A DNA stretch of 64,000 nt, taken from NCBI GenBank assembly GCA_963787195.1, contig CAWBCI010000033.1:16518-80517 (forward strand), read 5' to 3'. The notes under the pieces were generated by a model that saw only the letters and a list, made by a program, of their open reading frames with translations, did no database searches and was not told where the DNA came from. Position numbers and translations under genes: made by a program. The stretch comes from CAWBCI01 sp963787195 (lineage in GTDB: Bacteria; Bacteroidota; Bacteroidia; Bacteroidales; JAGOPY01). Each line of letters opens with the position of its first letter. Within the stretch, counting starts at the first letter, position 1. Shown here one piece after another: positions 16,618 to 26,311 of the stretch.

Positions 16618-18045
16618 TCATTCCAAACTCCGCATACGTTCGAGCATCAGTTGATATTCGGGGATCTTGTGCAGATCATTCAGAGAGGCATCCGATTCAA
16701 TAATATCCACATTGGTAAAACCCAGGTCAATAGCCTCATCCATCATTTCAATTGCCTTATTATATTTCCCGTAATGTGTGTAAAGCCTTGCAAGCAGATA
16801 CTTGGGTGCCACTGCATCGGGTTGGGCCAGGGACCATATTTCGAGGTAATATTTTGAGATAGGTTCCAGTTCGGTCCCCTTCATTTTATCGTAGTTATAA
16901 TAAGCATTTCGCCAAATATAGTCGATCAGTCGCCTTCCAAGCAAGGTGTCCTGGGGCGTCTTCCCATTCTTCACCATATTCCGTGCAAAAGCCAATTGTT
17001 TTTTCCACCAGGTATCCGATTGGATATCTGTCAGGCCATCCAGGTAATTGACTTTATAGGTTGTAAAGGCTTCATCGTATGCCTCGTGATATTTCATTTC
17101 CAGTTCCCGGGCCCTCCGTCGGGCTTTCATTTCTTTCCGCACCTCTGGCTTACCTTCAAGGTCTCTTAATTTTTCATTTAGTTTAGATTGGATTGGAAGG
17201 CCTTTCATAACAGACATCAGGTCAGCTGTTGCCCGGTATGCATCATATTCCCGTCCTTCGCTTTCCAGACTGCTAATCCGTGCATTCTCCGCATCCAGAT
17301 AATCGTAAATACGGTCCCAGTCACGCTCCCTCAGTCTAACAGACATCGCCCTGAATTCCAGCCAGTTTACGGCCTTGTAAAGCACATCTGCCGGAGGCCA
17401 TTCATGGCCGCCATGAAATTCAATGAAAATATGATCAATTCGGAAATTATCAAGCCAGTCATCCAGATTTTGCATTTCCAGGAGATTATAATCTCTGTCG
17501 CCAACTATTTCTACATACTGGAACTGCAAGTCGAAATTAGCAGAAAAATTAGGTGAAAATCCTCTGCCGCATCCGATTACACCGGCAAAACCTCCATAAT
17601 AAACCGCCAGGGCTGTTGCTATTTTGGCCCCTCCGGAGAATCCACAGGTATAACGCCGCTTTGGATTAATTTTTAAGCGGGCTTCGGTATCCTTGAAAAT
17701 GGTCTTTGCATCAGATATAAGAGGCGCCCAAGGAGCGGTTTCTGAACTATTGCTGCCTACCAGGATGTATCCAAAATCTTCGGCTGCTTTCTTGAGGAGT
17801 TCAACCGGACTCCTGCCATTGGCCATCGCATCATAAGCATATATGACCGGCAGTTCTTCTAATGAATCATAAGTGGAAGGTAAATAAAGTGTATAAGATT
17901 GCTTGACATTGTCAAGGCAAGTGACAGAATCGATGATGACCCCTCTGGGAAATTCTTGTTGTTGAGCGTAATTCCCCAATGATAGCATTCCTGAAAATAG
18001 CAGTATCAGTAAGGGAAGTTTGTAAAATGTCAACAATCGGATCAT
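16618..18045 (-). CDS. Secreted alpha/beta-hydrolase-like protein with C-terminal helical region
   Basis: Exported protein of 475 residues (signal peptide LLILLFSGMLSLGNYAQ). The first half is an alpha/beta hydrolase fold: LPVIYAYDAMANG strand, nucleophile elbow CGFSGGAKIA and a late HGGHEWPP that would supply the His. The second half is helical and ends in a TPR-like pair (YGKYNKAIEMMDEAIDLGF). This layout resembles secreted esterases or depolymerases of the PHB-depolymerase type, but the substrate is unknown. No operon partner. Confidence 0.65.
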   Translation of the reverse strand: MIRLLTFYKLPLLILLFSGMLSLGNYAQQQEFPRGVIIDSVTCLDNVKQSYTLYLPSTYDSLEELPVIYAYDAMANGRSPVELLKKAAEDFGYILVGSNSSETAPWAPLISDAKTIFKDTEARLKINPKRRYTCGFSGGAKIATALAVYYGGFAGVIGCGRGFSPNFSANFDLQFQYVEIVGDRDYNLLEMQNLDDWLDNFRIDHIFIEFHGGHEWPPADVLYKAVNWLEFRAMSVRLRERDWDRIYDYLDAENARISSLESEGREYDAYRATADLMSVMKGLPIQSKLNEKLRDLEGKPEVRKEMKARRRARELEMKYHEAYDEAFTTYKVNYLDGLTDIQSDTWWKKQLAFARNMVKNGKTPQDTLLGRRLIDYIWRNAYYNYDKMKGTELEPISKYYLEIWSLAQPDAVAPKYLLARLYTHYGKYNKAIEMMDEAIDLGFTNVDIIESDASLNDLHKIPEYQLMLERMRSLE

Positions 18046-18255
18046 ACTTAATTAGGGCTTTTTACAGGATCGTCAAATATATTATGAATATTCACTCTAT
18101 CAGATAATATGACATTTTAAATATTCACTTTTTATACCTTTTTTTTTAATTTTATAGAATTGAGCTCCGGATTTTTTAAAAAAGCATCCGAATTCTGAGC
18201 TGTTAATCATCATTTATGAATTTGATCGCTTAAATGGAGGAAGGAAATATAAGTT

Positions 18256-19557
18256 ATGCAAAAGTATAAAAATGATCAGTTCTATGTTAATTTAAATTTA
18301 AATGTAAGAGGATTAAGCCCCTCTGCTACCCTGGCCATTAATGAAAAGAGCAATGCACTTATCAAAGAGGGGAAGGAAGTATTTAAGTTAGGCCTGGGGC
18401 AATCGCCCTTCCCGGTGCCCGAAGTAGTTGTGGAAGCTCTCCGGCAGAATGCCTGGCAGAAAGATTACCTTCCGGTGAAAGGTTTGCCTCAGTTAAAGCA
18501 GGCCGTAGCCGATTTCAATCTTAGAAATCAAAAGATAAATACCAGACCAGAGAATATACTGATCGGGCCTGGCTCCAAGGAACTTATATTCCTGCTTCAA
18601 CTGGTTTATTATGGTGATTTGGTTATCCCTACGCCCAGCTGGGTATCCTATAGTCCACAAGCCAGGATAGTCGGCAGGCATGTTTATTGGGTCCCTACTA
18701 CCCATGATAATGATCTGAGATTGAGCCCTGAAAAACTTGACATGATTTGCCGGAGCGATCCGGAGCGTCCCCGCGTAGTGATACTCAACTATCCCTCCAA
18801 CCCGACTGGATGTACTTATCCGATTGAAAGACTGAAGTTGCTTGCTGAAGTTGCAAGGAAGCATAAAGTTATCCTGATCTCGGATGAGATTTACGGATTG
18901 TTGCATCATACCAATCAGCATGTTTCTGTTGCCAGGTTCTATCCTGAAGGAACTATTGTGAGCGGCGGGCTGAGTAAATGGTGCGGAGCCGGGGGTTGGA
19001 GACTTGGGACTTTCTCATTTCCCGAATCCCTGAAATGGCTACTGGATGCGATGGCTATTGTGGCAAGTGAAACTTATACTGCCACGAGCGCTCCTATACA
19101 ATACGCAGCAGTTGCCGCTTTCAAAGGGGACCCTGAAATAGATGAATACCTGGATAATTCAAGAAAGATACTCCGGACAATTCTGAAGCATGTAACAACA
19201 GCCCTGGATGCAATGAAAGCTACCTATCCGCATCCTCACGGTGCTTTTTACGTGTTCCCTGATTTTGAGTATTACCGGGAAAAACTTAAACAAAGAGGCA
19301 TACATACGGCTGTTGAATTTTGCAAAACAGTTTTGGATGAAACCGGCGTTGCGATGCTTCCCGGAAGTGAATTCGGCAGGCAACCCGAGGAATTGTCAGT
19401 GCGCATCGCTTATGTCGACTTCAATGGAAAACAGGCCCTGGATCATGCCCCTGATATTTTAGTGAACCACCATGCGGATGATAACTTCTGCCGTGATAAC
19501 TGCCCTAAAATTGTGAGCGCCATGAATCGCCTTGGGGAATGGCTTGATAAGTTGTAA
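18256..19557 (+). CDS. Class I/II PLP-dependent aminotransferase
   Basis: A 433-residue fold-type I aminotransferase. It shows the usual order: LGLGQSPFPVP, YPSNPTG, DEIYGLL (PLP-binding Asp-x-x-Tyr), SGGLSKWCGAGGWRLG with the Schiff-base Lys, and a C-terminal substrate Arg (LSVRIAYV). The C-terminal tail NHHADDNFCRDNCPK is unusual for the family and carries two Cys and several His, which might bind metal. The amino acid specificity is not evident. Confidence 0.82.
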   Translation: MQKYKNDQFYVNLNLNVRGLSPSATLAINEKSNALIKEGKEVFKLGLGQSPFPVPEVVVEALRQNAWQKDYLPVKGLPQLKQAVADFNLRNQKINTRPENILIGPGSKELIFLLQLVYYGDLVIPTPSWVSYSPQARIVGRHVYWVPTTHDNDLRLSPEKLDMICRSDPERPRVVILNYPSNPTGCTYPIERLKLLAEVARKHKVILISDEIYGLLHHTNQHVSVARFYPEGTIVSGGLSKWCGAGGWRLGTFSFPESLKWLLDAMAIVASETYTATSAPIQYAAVAAFKGDPEIDEYLDNSRKILRTILKHVTTALDAMKATYPHPHGAFYVFPDFEYYREKLKQRGIHTAVEFCKTVLDETGVAMLPGSEFGRQPEELSVRIAYVDFNGKQALDHAPDILVNHHADDNFCRDNCPKIVSAMNRLGEWLDKL

Positions 19558-19680
19558 GTGTCAACTATTCATGATTTTAAAATAAATATTCTCTATTAAC
19601 AAGCCCTCTGTTCAAAATCATTTTATATCCTGATTGACAAAAAGCAATTTCATTTGTTTACCGTTTTATAAATTATATAC

Positions 19681-21021
19681 ATGGTTCAGGATAAAAAGAT
19701 TGCAAACATACCGGAGAGTGGCCTCAGAAGAATCGTTGTGGTAGGTGCGGGATTCGCAGGATTGAAACTGACCCGTTTATTGTTGAATGCAAAATGCCAG
19801 ATAGTTCTGCTGGATAAAAATAATTTTCATCAGTTTCAACCTCTCTTTTACCAGGTCGCCACTGCTGGCCTTGAGCCTGCAGCCATCTCTTTCCCATTGA
19901 GGAAAGTGCTTCAGAAACATAAGCATGTGCATTTCAGGATTGCCCGGGTAGAAAAAATTGACCCTTCCAATAATACTGTTTATACAGATATAGGTTCATT
20001 AATTTATGATGATCTGATTATAGCAAGCGGCGCTACTACAAATTTTTTTGGCATTGAAAATATCCAAAGAAATGCCATCCCTATGAAATCTGTCAGTGAA
20101 GCTATTTTTTTGAGGAATAATATACTTCAGAATTTTGAAAATGCATTGAATGTTACTGACGTGCAGGAAACCGAAGAGTTACTGAATATAGTGATTGTAG
20201 GAGGTGGTCCGACCGGAGTAGAACTTGCCGGAGCTCTTGCCGAAATGCGTAAATTTATTCTTCCCAAAGATTACCCGGAACTGGATTTTAGTCTCATGAA
20301 GATCTATCTTTTTGAGGCTTCGCCTAATTTGTTGAACGGTATGTCGGATATGGCTTCCGGTACAGCACTTAAGTATCTGCTTAAGCTGGGAGTGATCGTA
20401 AAACTTAATACGGCCGTGAAGGACTTCGATGGAAGGGATGTCTTACTGGCTGATGGAGAACGACACTCTACCCGAACGCTGATATGGGCGGCGGGAATTA
20501 CTTCAGAAAGACTTCCAGGTATAGGGGATCTGAGTATTGGCAAAAGTAAGCGTTTGATCGTAGACCACTATAACCGGATTAAGGATCAGAAAAACATATA
20601 TGCAATTGGGGATATTGCATATATGGAAACAAAGAAATATCCGCATGGCCATCCGCAGGTTGCACAGGTTGCCCTGCAACAAGCCAAAAACCTGGCTTAC
20701 AATCTGAAACGGGAATCCCGCGGGGCCAAACATTCGCCATTCGCATATAAAGACAAAGGCTCCCTGGCAACTATCGGAAAAAACAGGGCAGTTGCAGACC
20801 TGCCCTTTATCAGGTTCAAGGGATATTTTGCCTGGCTGCTCTGGTCATTTGTTCACTTGATGAGTATAGTCGGAGTGAAGAATAAACTTCTGATATTCCT
20901 TGACTGGGCATGGAAATACTTTACATATGATCCTTCACTGCGTTTACTGATCAAACCAAAAGTCAGGAATTCTGAGGCCCGGGAAAATATACCCATAGCC
21001 TTATCTGGCAAGGGAAAGTGA
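19681..21021 (+). CDS. ndh: Type II NADH:quinone oxidoreductase (NDH-2)
   Basis: Membrane-associated FAD enzyme of 446 residues that passes electrons from NADH to quinone without pumping protons. FAD-binding VVVGAGFAGLKL is at the N-terminus, a second Rossmann motif VIVGGGPTGVELAGALAEM binds NADH, and IYAIGDIAY is the second FAD contact. The C-terminus has the hydrophobic GYFAWLLWSFVHLMSIVG and YDPSLRLL segments found in Bacteroidota NDH-2. Ordinary length. Single gene, 124 bp after the aminotransferase. Confidence 0.88.
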   Translation: MVQDKKIANIPESGLRRIVVVGAGFAGLKLTRLLLNAKCQIVLLDKNNFHQFQPLFYQVATAGLEPAAISFPLRKVLQKHKHVHFRIARVEKIDPSNNTVYTDIGSLIYDDLIIASGATTNFFGIENIQRNAIPMKSVSEAIFLRNNILQNFENALNVTDVQETEELLNIVIVGGGPTGVELAGALAEMRKFILPKDYPELDFSLMKIYLFEASPNLLNGMSDMASGTALKYLLKLGVIVKLNTAVKDFDGRDVLLADGERHSTRTLIWAAGITSERLPGIGDLSIGKSKRLIVDHYNRIKDQKNIYAIGDIAYMETKKYPHGHPQVAQVALQQAKNLAYNLKRESRGAKHSPFAYKDKGSLATIGKNRAVADLPFIRFKGYFAWLLWSFVHLMSIVGVKNKLLIFLDWAWKYFTYDPSLRLLIKPKVRNSEARENIPIALSGKGK

Positions 21022-21153
21022 GAAATTATGTTCAATTTTTTTATTCACTTATACTCCCAGGATGATCAAATCTTGATTTATTGATATAACTTTACAGGAC
21101 GATTATTGGTACTTGAAGGCATTGAAAATTTAATTCCACCATATCTATTTCGC

Positions 21154-21924
21154 ATGAAAGCAAAAACTTTTACTCTTTTTATTTTCCTGGGTGTTTTAAT
21201 TTTCTTTTCACGGACATCTATATTATATGCCCAATGCACACCTGAAAGCGCCATTGAATGTCCCGATCCTGAAAACAACGGACAAATATGCCCTGACACC
21301 CTTCAAACAGCTATTCTCAATCAGTCATACAGTCAGGTGGTCACCATTTTGCCGCCGACTACAGTTGGAGTTAACCCGGCTATTACACTCGATCATATAC
21401 AACTTATGGACGTCGGGAATCTTCCTCCGGGTATTAGCTGGCAATCCAATTCACCTACCAATGAATTTCCGGCTGGTCAGTATTCCTGCATAGCGCTGGA
21501 TGGGACGCCTGACTCCGCAGGTTTATACTACCTCCGGATTGTTGTGGACGTATATGTAATCTTAGCACCAGGCTATCCTCCTGTAAAAATTGGACAGCAG
21601 ATAGATTCTACTTCTGTCTTTATGGAAGTGATTGGTAATTCGGGTATTCCGGAATATGCCAACCATAATTTTTATATCAGGAATAACCAGCCCAATCCAT
21701 TTTCGGGCATAACCCAGATCGATTTTTATAACTTCGAACCATCCCTGGTGGCACTGACGGTTTTCAGTTCTATGGGAGAGGTTGTTTATAGGGAAAATTA
21801 TCTGGCAGTAAAAGGTGATAACAAGCTTAAAATAGATGGAGGCGGCTTTCGGAATGGTACATATTTCTATGTATTGAAGACAAGTAAATACAAGGCAAGC
21901 GGCCTGATGGTCAAAAGTGATTAA
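21154..21924 (+). CDS. Secreted protein with T9SS sorting domain
   Basis: Exported protein of 256 residues. Start at ATG 21154 gives the signal peptide KAKTFTLFIFLGVLIFFS, cleaved before QCTPES. A Cys-containing segment and a putative Ig-like beta domain (LPPGISWQSN, GLYYLRIVVDVYV) precede a C-terminal Por sorting domain (FYIRNNQPNPFSGITQI, VFSSMGEVVY, GTYFYVLKTS). It should therefore be surface-attached or released through the type IX system. Located just upstream of a TonB receptor in the same direction (70 bp), perhaps co-expressed. Confidence 0.68.
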   Translation: MKAKTFTLFIFLGVLIFFSRTSILYAQCTPESAIECPDPENNGQICPDTLQTAILNQSYSQVVTILPPTTVGVNPAITLDHIQLMDVGNLPPGISWQSNSPTNEFPAGQYSCIALDGTPDSAGLYYLRIVVDVYVILAPGYPPVKIGQQIDSTSVFMEVIGNSGIPEYANHNFYIRNNQPNPFSGITQIDFYNFEPSLVALTVFSSMGEVVYRENYLAVKGDNKLKIDGGGFRNGTYFYVLKTSKYKASGLMVKSD

Positions 21925-21994
21925 ATTTCCTGAATAGGGATCAAATTACTTTTAGGTTTCTTTTCAAAAATGGATATCCACACTATTTCCTGAT

Positions 21995-24253
21995 ATGCGA
22001 ATACTAAAACTTATTCTGATAGTTTTATTGCCGAATCTTTTTTTGGCCGGATATTCCCAGCAAGCAGTGATCAGGGGGCATATAATTGATTTCGAAAGCG
22101 CTGAGCCCTTGCCTGGTGTTAACATTGTCAATGAAAAACTTGGGGGATCTACCAGCAATTCTAATGGAAATTACATCCTGAATCTTCCCCCGGGCCAGCA
22201 TCATTTAAGTGCTACTTTCATTGGTTATCAGGCCGTTACCAAAGAATTCATTTTAAAAGCCAATGATACTATCGTTTGGAACATTAATATGCGACCCAGG
22301 GCCTTTGACCTTGCCACAACCGTCATTTCAGCCTCTAAATATTCTGAAAAACTTTCGGATGTGACAGTTTCCATGGAAGTTCTGAAAGCCGGCTACATTG
22401 AGAATGTCCAGACCAATCAACTGGATGAAACCCTGAATCTCCTGCCGGGCGTTGATGTTTTGGACGGGCAGGCCAATATAAGAGGCGGGAGCGGATTCAG
22501 TTATGGGGCAGGGAGCCGTGTGATGGTTCTTTTGGATGGACTACCCTTTCTTACGGGAGATGTGAATGAAGTCAAGTGGAACTTCCTTCCGGTTGAAATC
22601 ACAGGACAAGTTGAAGTTCTCAAAGGGGCAGCTTCGGCACTTTATGGATCATCAGCCCTGAATGGGGTGATCAATATCAGGACGATAGAGCCTGACCAGG
22701 TTCCTCATACCAGGATAGACCTTTTTTCAGGTTTATATATGCGGCCTGTCAGAAAGGAACTTAGCTGGTGGTGGGATAAAAATCCATATCAGGGTGGTTT
22801 GCGATTTTCGCATACCCAAAAGGCCGGCCCCTGGGACCTGGTATTAGGTGGATGTGGTTTTTATGATGATGGATATCGTCAGAACAATTACCAGAAATAT
22901 GGTCGTATTGACCTGGGAGTGAAATATAATTTCCAGAAAATTAAAGGGCTCAGTGCTGGCATTAACGGAAGTATTCAGCTTCAGAATTCTTCCGATTTCC
23001 TGATATGGGAGAATGCGGATTCGGGAGCCTTCATTCAAAACCCGCTGTCTGTCGCGCCCAGTGACGGCATTCGTATGAACCTGGATCCCTTTATCATTTT
23101 TGTAGGGCACAATGGAGAGAAACACAGCCTGCGCACCCGGTTTTACCGGGTGAACAATAATTTCAAAGAAACTCCGGATAAGAACAACGGTTCTGATTAT
23201 TATTATGGAGAATATCAATACCAGAAAGAGTTTGCGAAGGACTTCCGGCTCACAGCCGGCTTCGCCGGCTCTGCCACCAATAGCCGGGCAGAACTATACG
23301 GGAACCATAAGGGGACTTCCATTGCAGCTTATGCCCAGCTGGATAAACGCTTCTTTAACCGCCTTTCCGCCAGCCTGGGCCTGCGTTGGGAACAATATAC
23401 CATCGATAGCAATGAAAAGGGCTCCCGCCCTGTGATGAGGGCCGGACTGAACTACAAGGCCGGTAAATATACTTTCCTGAGGGCCTCCTTCGGCCAGGGT
23501 TACCGTTTTCCTTCCATAGCAGAAAAATATACCTCAACTAGCTTAGGGAGCCTGAAAATATTTCCCAATCCCGAATTGAAAGCCGAAACTGGATGGAGCG
23601 CTGAAACCGGACTCAGGCAGGCATATAAATTGGGGAATATAAGCGGCTTCGTCGACCTTTCAGGCTATTGGACCGAATACCGCAATATGATGGAATTCAC
23701 ATTCGGCGTTTATAAGGCCGTGGGAGATTCAACGCCCCTATCTATAGAAGATATAGGTTTCAAGTCCCTGAATGTCGGCGAAGCCAGGATAAACGGATTT
23801 GAACTCAGCATTGCAGGGGAGGGGAAGGCAGGAGCAGGGAACCTCCGTTTTTTTGCCGGATATACTTACATGAACCCTGTCGACCTGAGCATTGACTCCG
23901 TAAAGAATATCCTTAAATACCGCTACCGCCACAGTGTCAAAGGAGATTTTGAATACGACTGGCATAATTTCAGCGCCGGGATCACCCTTACCTACCGGAG
24001 TTTTATGGAAAGGATCGATGCGGCATTTGAAGATAAGATATTGGGACAGGAAATATTTCCGGGACTAAAAAATTACCGGAAGATTCATGATAAAGGGGCT
24101 GCGGTTTTCGATTTCAGGGCGGCCTGGCAATTCACAAATTCATCCAAAATATCCTTCATTATAAAAAATATGTTTAATAAAGAATATATGGGACGACCAG
24201 GTGATATTCAGCCTCCCATGTTAATGAGCCTGGAGTATAGCCTTCAGATTTAG
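21995..24253 (+). CDS. TonB-dependent receptor with carboxypeptidase-like N-terminal domain
   Basis: Outer-membrane active transporter of 752 residues. Signal peptide (LILIVLLPNLFLAGYSQQ), a CarboxypepD-reg-like domain at about 25-105 (IRGHIIDFESAEPLPGVNIV), a plug with LLPGVDVLDGQANIRGGS and VEVLKGAASALYGSSALNG, and a 22-strand barrel. It ends in a short aromatic strand (SLEYSLQI). The plug layout resembles BtuB/FepA-type cobalamin or siderophore receptors; the ligand is not evident and no riboswitch is visible upstream. The convergent neighbour is the ECF/THEP1 fusion gene. Confidence 0.85.
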   Translation: MRILKLILIVLLPNLFLAGYSQQAVIRGHIIDFESAEPLPGVNIVNEKLGGSTSNSNGNYILNLPPGQHHLSATFIGYQAVTKEFILKANDTIVWNINMRPRAFDLATTVISASKYSEKLSDVTVSMEVLKAGYIENVQTNQLDETLNLLPGVDVLDGQANIRGGSGFSYGAGSRVMVLLDGLPFLTGDVNEVKWNFLPVEITGQVEVLKGAASALYGSSALNGVINIRTIEPDQVPHTRIDLFSGLYMRPVRKELSWWWDKNPYQGGLRFSHTQKAGPWDLVLGGCGFYDDGYRQNNYQKYGRIDLGVKYNFQKIKGLSAGINGSIQLQNSSDFLIWENADSGAFIQNPLSVAPSDGIRMNLDPFIIFVGHNGEKHSLRTRFYRVNNNFKETPDKNNGSDYYYGEYQYQKEFAKDFRLTAGFAGSATNSRAELYGNHKGTSIAAYAQLDKRFFNRLSASLGLRWEQYTIDSNEKGSRPVMRAGLNYKAGKYTFLRASFGQGYRFPSIAEKYTSTSLGSLKIFPNPELKAETGWSAETGLRQAYKLGNISGFVDLSGYWTEYRNMMEFTFGVYKAVGDSTPLSIEDIGFKSLNVGEARINGFELSIAGEGKAGAGNLRFFAGYTYMNPVDLSIDSVKNILKYRYRHSVKGDFEYDWHNFSAGITLTYRSFMERIDAAFEDKILGQEIFPGLKNYRKIHDKGAAVFDFRAAWQFTNSSKISFIIKNMFNKEYMGRPGDIQPPMLMSLEYSLQI

Positions 24254-24377
24254 TCGAATTGATCCCGAAAAGACGAAGTCTTATTCGGGATCTGATGGAA
24301 CTATATTTCCCGTCTCTTGAGATGAATAAGAGATATTTCCTTAAGATACCCCGCTGCTTGCCGCGGGGTAGTTCATT
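24250..24377 (+). repeat. 128-bp structured dispersed element, copy B
   Basis: Begins at the stop codon of the TonB receptor and matches copy A (7415-7542) at about 118 of 128 positions by eye. The main hairpin (24261-24292) is identical in both copies; several changes in the middle keep a small CGTC/GATG stem through a G-U pair, while one change unpairs a base in the GC-rich ACCCCGC/GCGGGGT hairpin. Confidence 0.8.
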
Positions 24378-24442
24378 CTCACAATATTATTTTCAGTATT
24401 CAGACCGAAAGTAACTTAAGTGTAGCTTATGATAGCGCTTAT

Positions 24443-26185
24443 TTATGTGTGATCATTTTTCCGGATAATATTCATGACTTTTAATAAAGCGCTATCCAGG
24501 TCATCTGAGGAAATGTCGATCAGAAGGGCTTCATTTTGGCACCATTTCTTACATACGTCCTTAAGCAGTTGTCTTCTTACTACCAATAGCATTGTATTGG
24601 AAGTATCCGCCAGAATCTGTTCCACCACCGGTGCCCAACCCTTGCCTTGCATTTCCAGGGGGCCTATTTCATCAATTACAATCAGCTTTGATTGTTCATC
24701 TAATGCATTGATGAGAATATTCCTTCCCTTTTCGAATGCAAGCGGGTCGAAGAAATATTTTCCGGTTTGAAGTCTCCCTTCCACATATTCATCCCTGCAT
24801 AATTCAAATATTTCACCAGTCTTAATATCTTCCAGGTCAAAACCTTTCCTTTGCCCTTGTATTTGTATTCCTCTCGCGATGAAACCACCTGTTTTAATGC
24901 CTTGCTTTTTTAATAATTCAAGCAGTGAAGCCAGGAAAGTTGATTTACCTTCCCCGGTATCACCACTCAGCATTATGATATTTGGACCCTGCCTGTTTTC
25001 CGCTTCAAACTGTCCCAGCAGTGCATCGGTATAACTGAAAAATATATTGAATGAATTCAGGGGGCGCATTATAAGCTCTTTCCCTTTTGGGAGGATTCCG
25101 ATGCTGAATGGAAGGGCTGAAAAGGCCAGGCCGCTTGCCTTGTAGAGCCCGGAGAACCCCCGGTTCATAAGCAGGGTCCGGATGACCGGATTCCGGAGTT
25201 CAACACTTATGGCAGAAAATCCCAATAAAATAATAGTTGCCCGGATATTCATCCTCAAGCCTATCCATAAACCATCAGGATCAAAGAGCGAGCCTGTAGA
25301 AAATCCATTCCAGAATATTCCTGCCAGAAAAGTCAAGGCTATAAAACTGATCCAGAACATGGGTTTTTTAAAATAGCGCATGGAGGAATGATAGCGAAGG
25401 ATGGAAAATAAAATATAGCATCCGGCAAGAAGAAGGGTTAAGGCTGTATAAGTTCCCGTCAGTAGATATAATATGGTGATGATCATCAAGAGATGTATCC
25501 CCAGCAGGTAGGGGGCATATTTTTGTTTTGAAGGAATTTCAAAAAGTTTTCTTCCCTTGTCCAGGTCGATGCCTGATAGAACTTGAATGTTTTTGACGGA
25601 TAGCGCTTTACGGCCTGCACGGTAGCCGGCAATGGCGGCAATTGAACCGCTAAACAAGTAAATCAGACTGATCAGAATCAGCAGGTATTTGCCGGGGACC
25701 TCCTCAATATTCAATTGCTTAGATGCGAAGTCATACATGGAATTGAGCAGGCTTAGCAGGTTGAAGCCATACATCAGCAAGAGGCTGCCGGCTTTATGAA
25801 GAATAGCTGAAAAAACAGCCAGGCTGCCACCCAGAATATAAGCCGGCAGGTTTTGGCCAACAAGAAAAATAGCTCCTTCAAGAAGGATGGCTTCACTCAT
25901 TATGCCGATCATGGGTCCGAAGATGATGGCACTGGGGGAAATGGATTTCATCAGAGCGCAGATCAAACCTGCACGGATGATAAGCCCTTTCTCTTTCCAG
26001 ATTACCGAGAAAGCGATCATAAGATATACACTGATGAATGAAAGTACAGTGCCGCTGAACGGAACACGGAGATTATGCAGGAAACTTCCAGCGATGATCT
26101 CAACAGATGCCCACAAGCTGCCGGCTACCGCTGCTTTTAACCATACGGAACTCAATTCACCTTTGTGCTTTTCCCCGCTTTTCAT
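24443..26185 (-). CDS. ECF-like membrane transporter fused to THEP1-type NTPase
   Basis: A 580-residue protein in three parts. Residues about 10-190 form an S-component-like membrane domain (AAVAGSLWASVEIIAG, FGPMIGIMSEAILLEG); about 215-390 hold further membrane helices resembling an ECF T-component (ending SALPFSIGILPKGKEL); about 395-580 form a soluble NTPase with P-loop SGDTGEGKST (near 400-409) and Walker B LIVIDEIGPLEMQ (near 500), the latter characteristic of the THEP1 (COG1618) nucleoside-triphosphatase family rather than of ABC ATPases. One polypeptide would thus join substrate binding, coupling and NTP hydrolysis in the inner membrane. Its role in uptake with the neighbouring TonB receptor is inference. 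Confidence 0.72.
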   Translation of the reverse strand: MKSGEKHKGELSSVWLKAAVAGSLWASVEIIAGSFLHNLRVPFSGTVLSFISVYLMIAFSVIWKEKGLIIRAGLICALMKSISPSAIIFGPMIGIMSEAILLEGAIFLVGQNLPAYILGGSLAVFSAILHKAGSLLLMYGFNLLSLLNSMYDFASKQLNIEEVPGKYLLILISLIYLFSGSIAAIAGYRAGRKALSVKNIQVLSGIDLDKGRKLFEIPSKQKYAPYLLGIHLLMIITILYLLTGTYTALTLLLAGCYILFSILRYHSSMRYFKKPMFWISFIALTFLAGIFWNGFSTGSLFDPDGLWIGLRMNIRATIILLGFSAISVELRNPVIRTLLMNRGFSGLYKASGLAFSALPFSIGILPKGKELIMRPLNSFNIFFSYTDALLGQFEAENRQGPNIIMLSGDTGEGKSTFLASLLELLKKQGIKTGGFIARGIQIQGQRKGFDLEDIKTGEIFELCRDEYVEGRLQTGKYFFDPLAFEKGRNILINALDEQSKLIVIDEIGPLEMQGKGWAPVVEQILADTSNTMLLVVRRQLLKDVCKKWCQNEALLIDISSDDLDSALLKVMNIIRKNDHT

Positions 26186-26311
26186 CCTGATATAAGTATC
26201 TTATTCAACATGCAAGTTCCGAATTTATATTAATCCCGAACCTCTGTCTTGCTTTAAGCCATCAAATATATATATCTTAGCACTTCAAAAATAAGCCCTA
26301 TCCCTCATCCT

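Noticed and set aside
21924..21994. Cobalamin riboswitch before the first TonB receptor
   Set aside because: The spacer is only 70 bp and lacks the B12-box.
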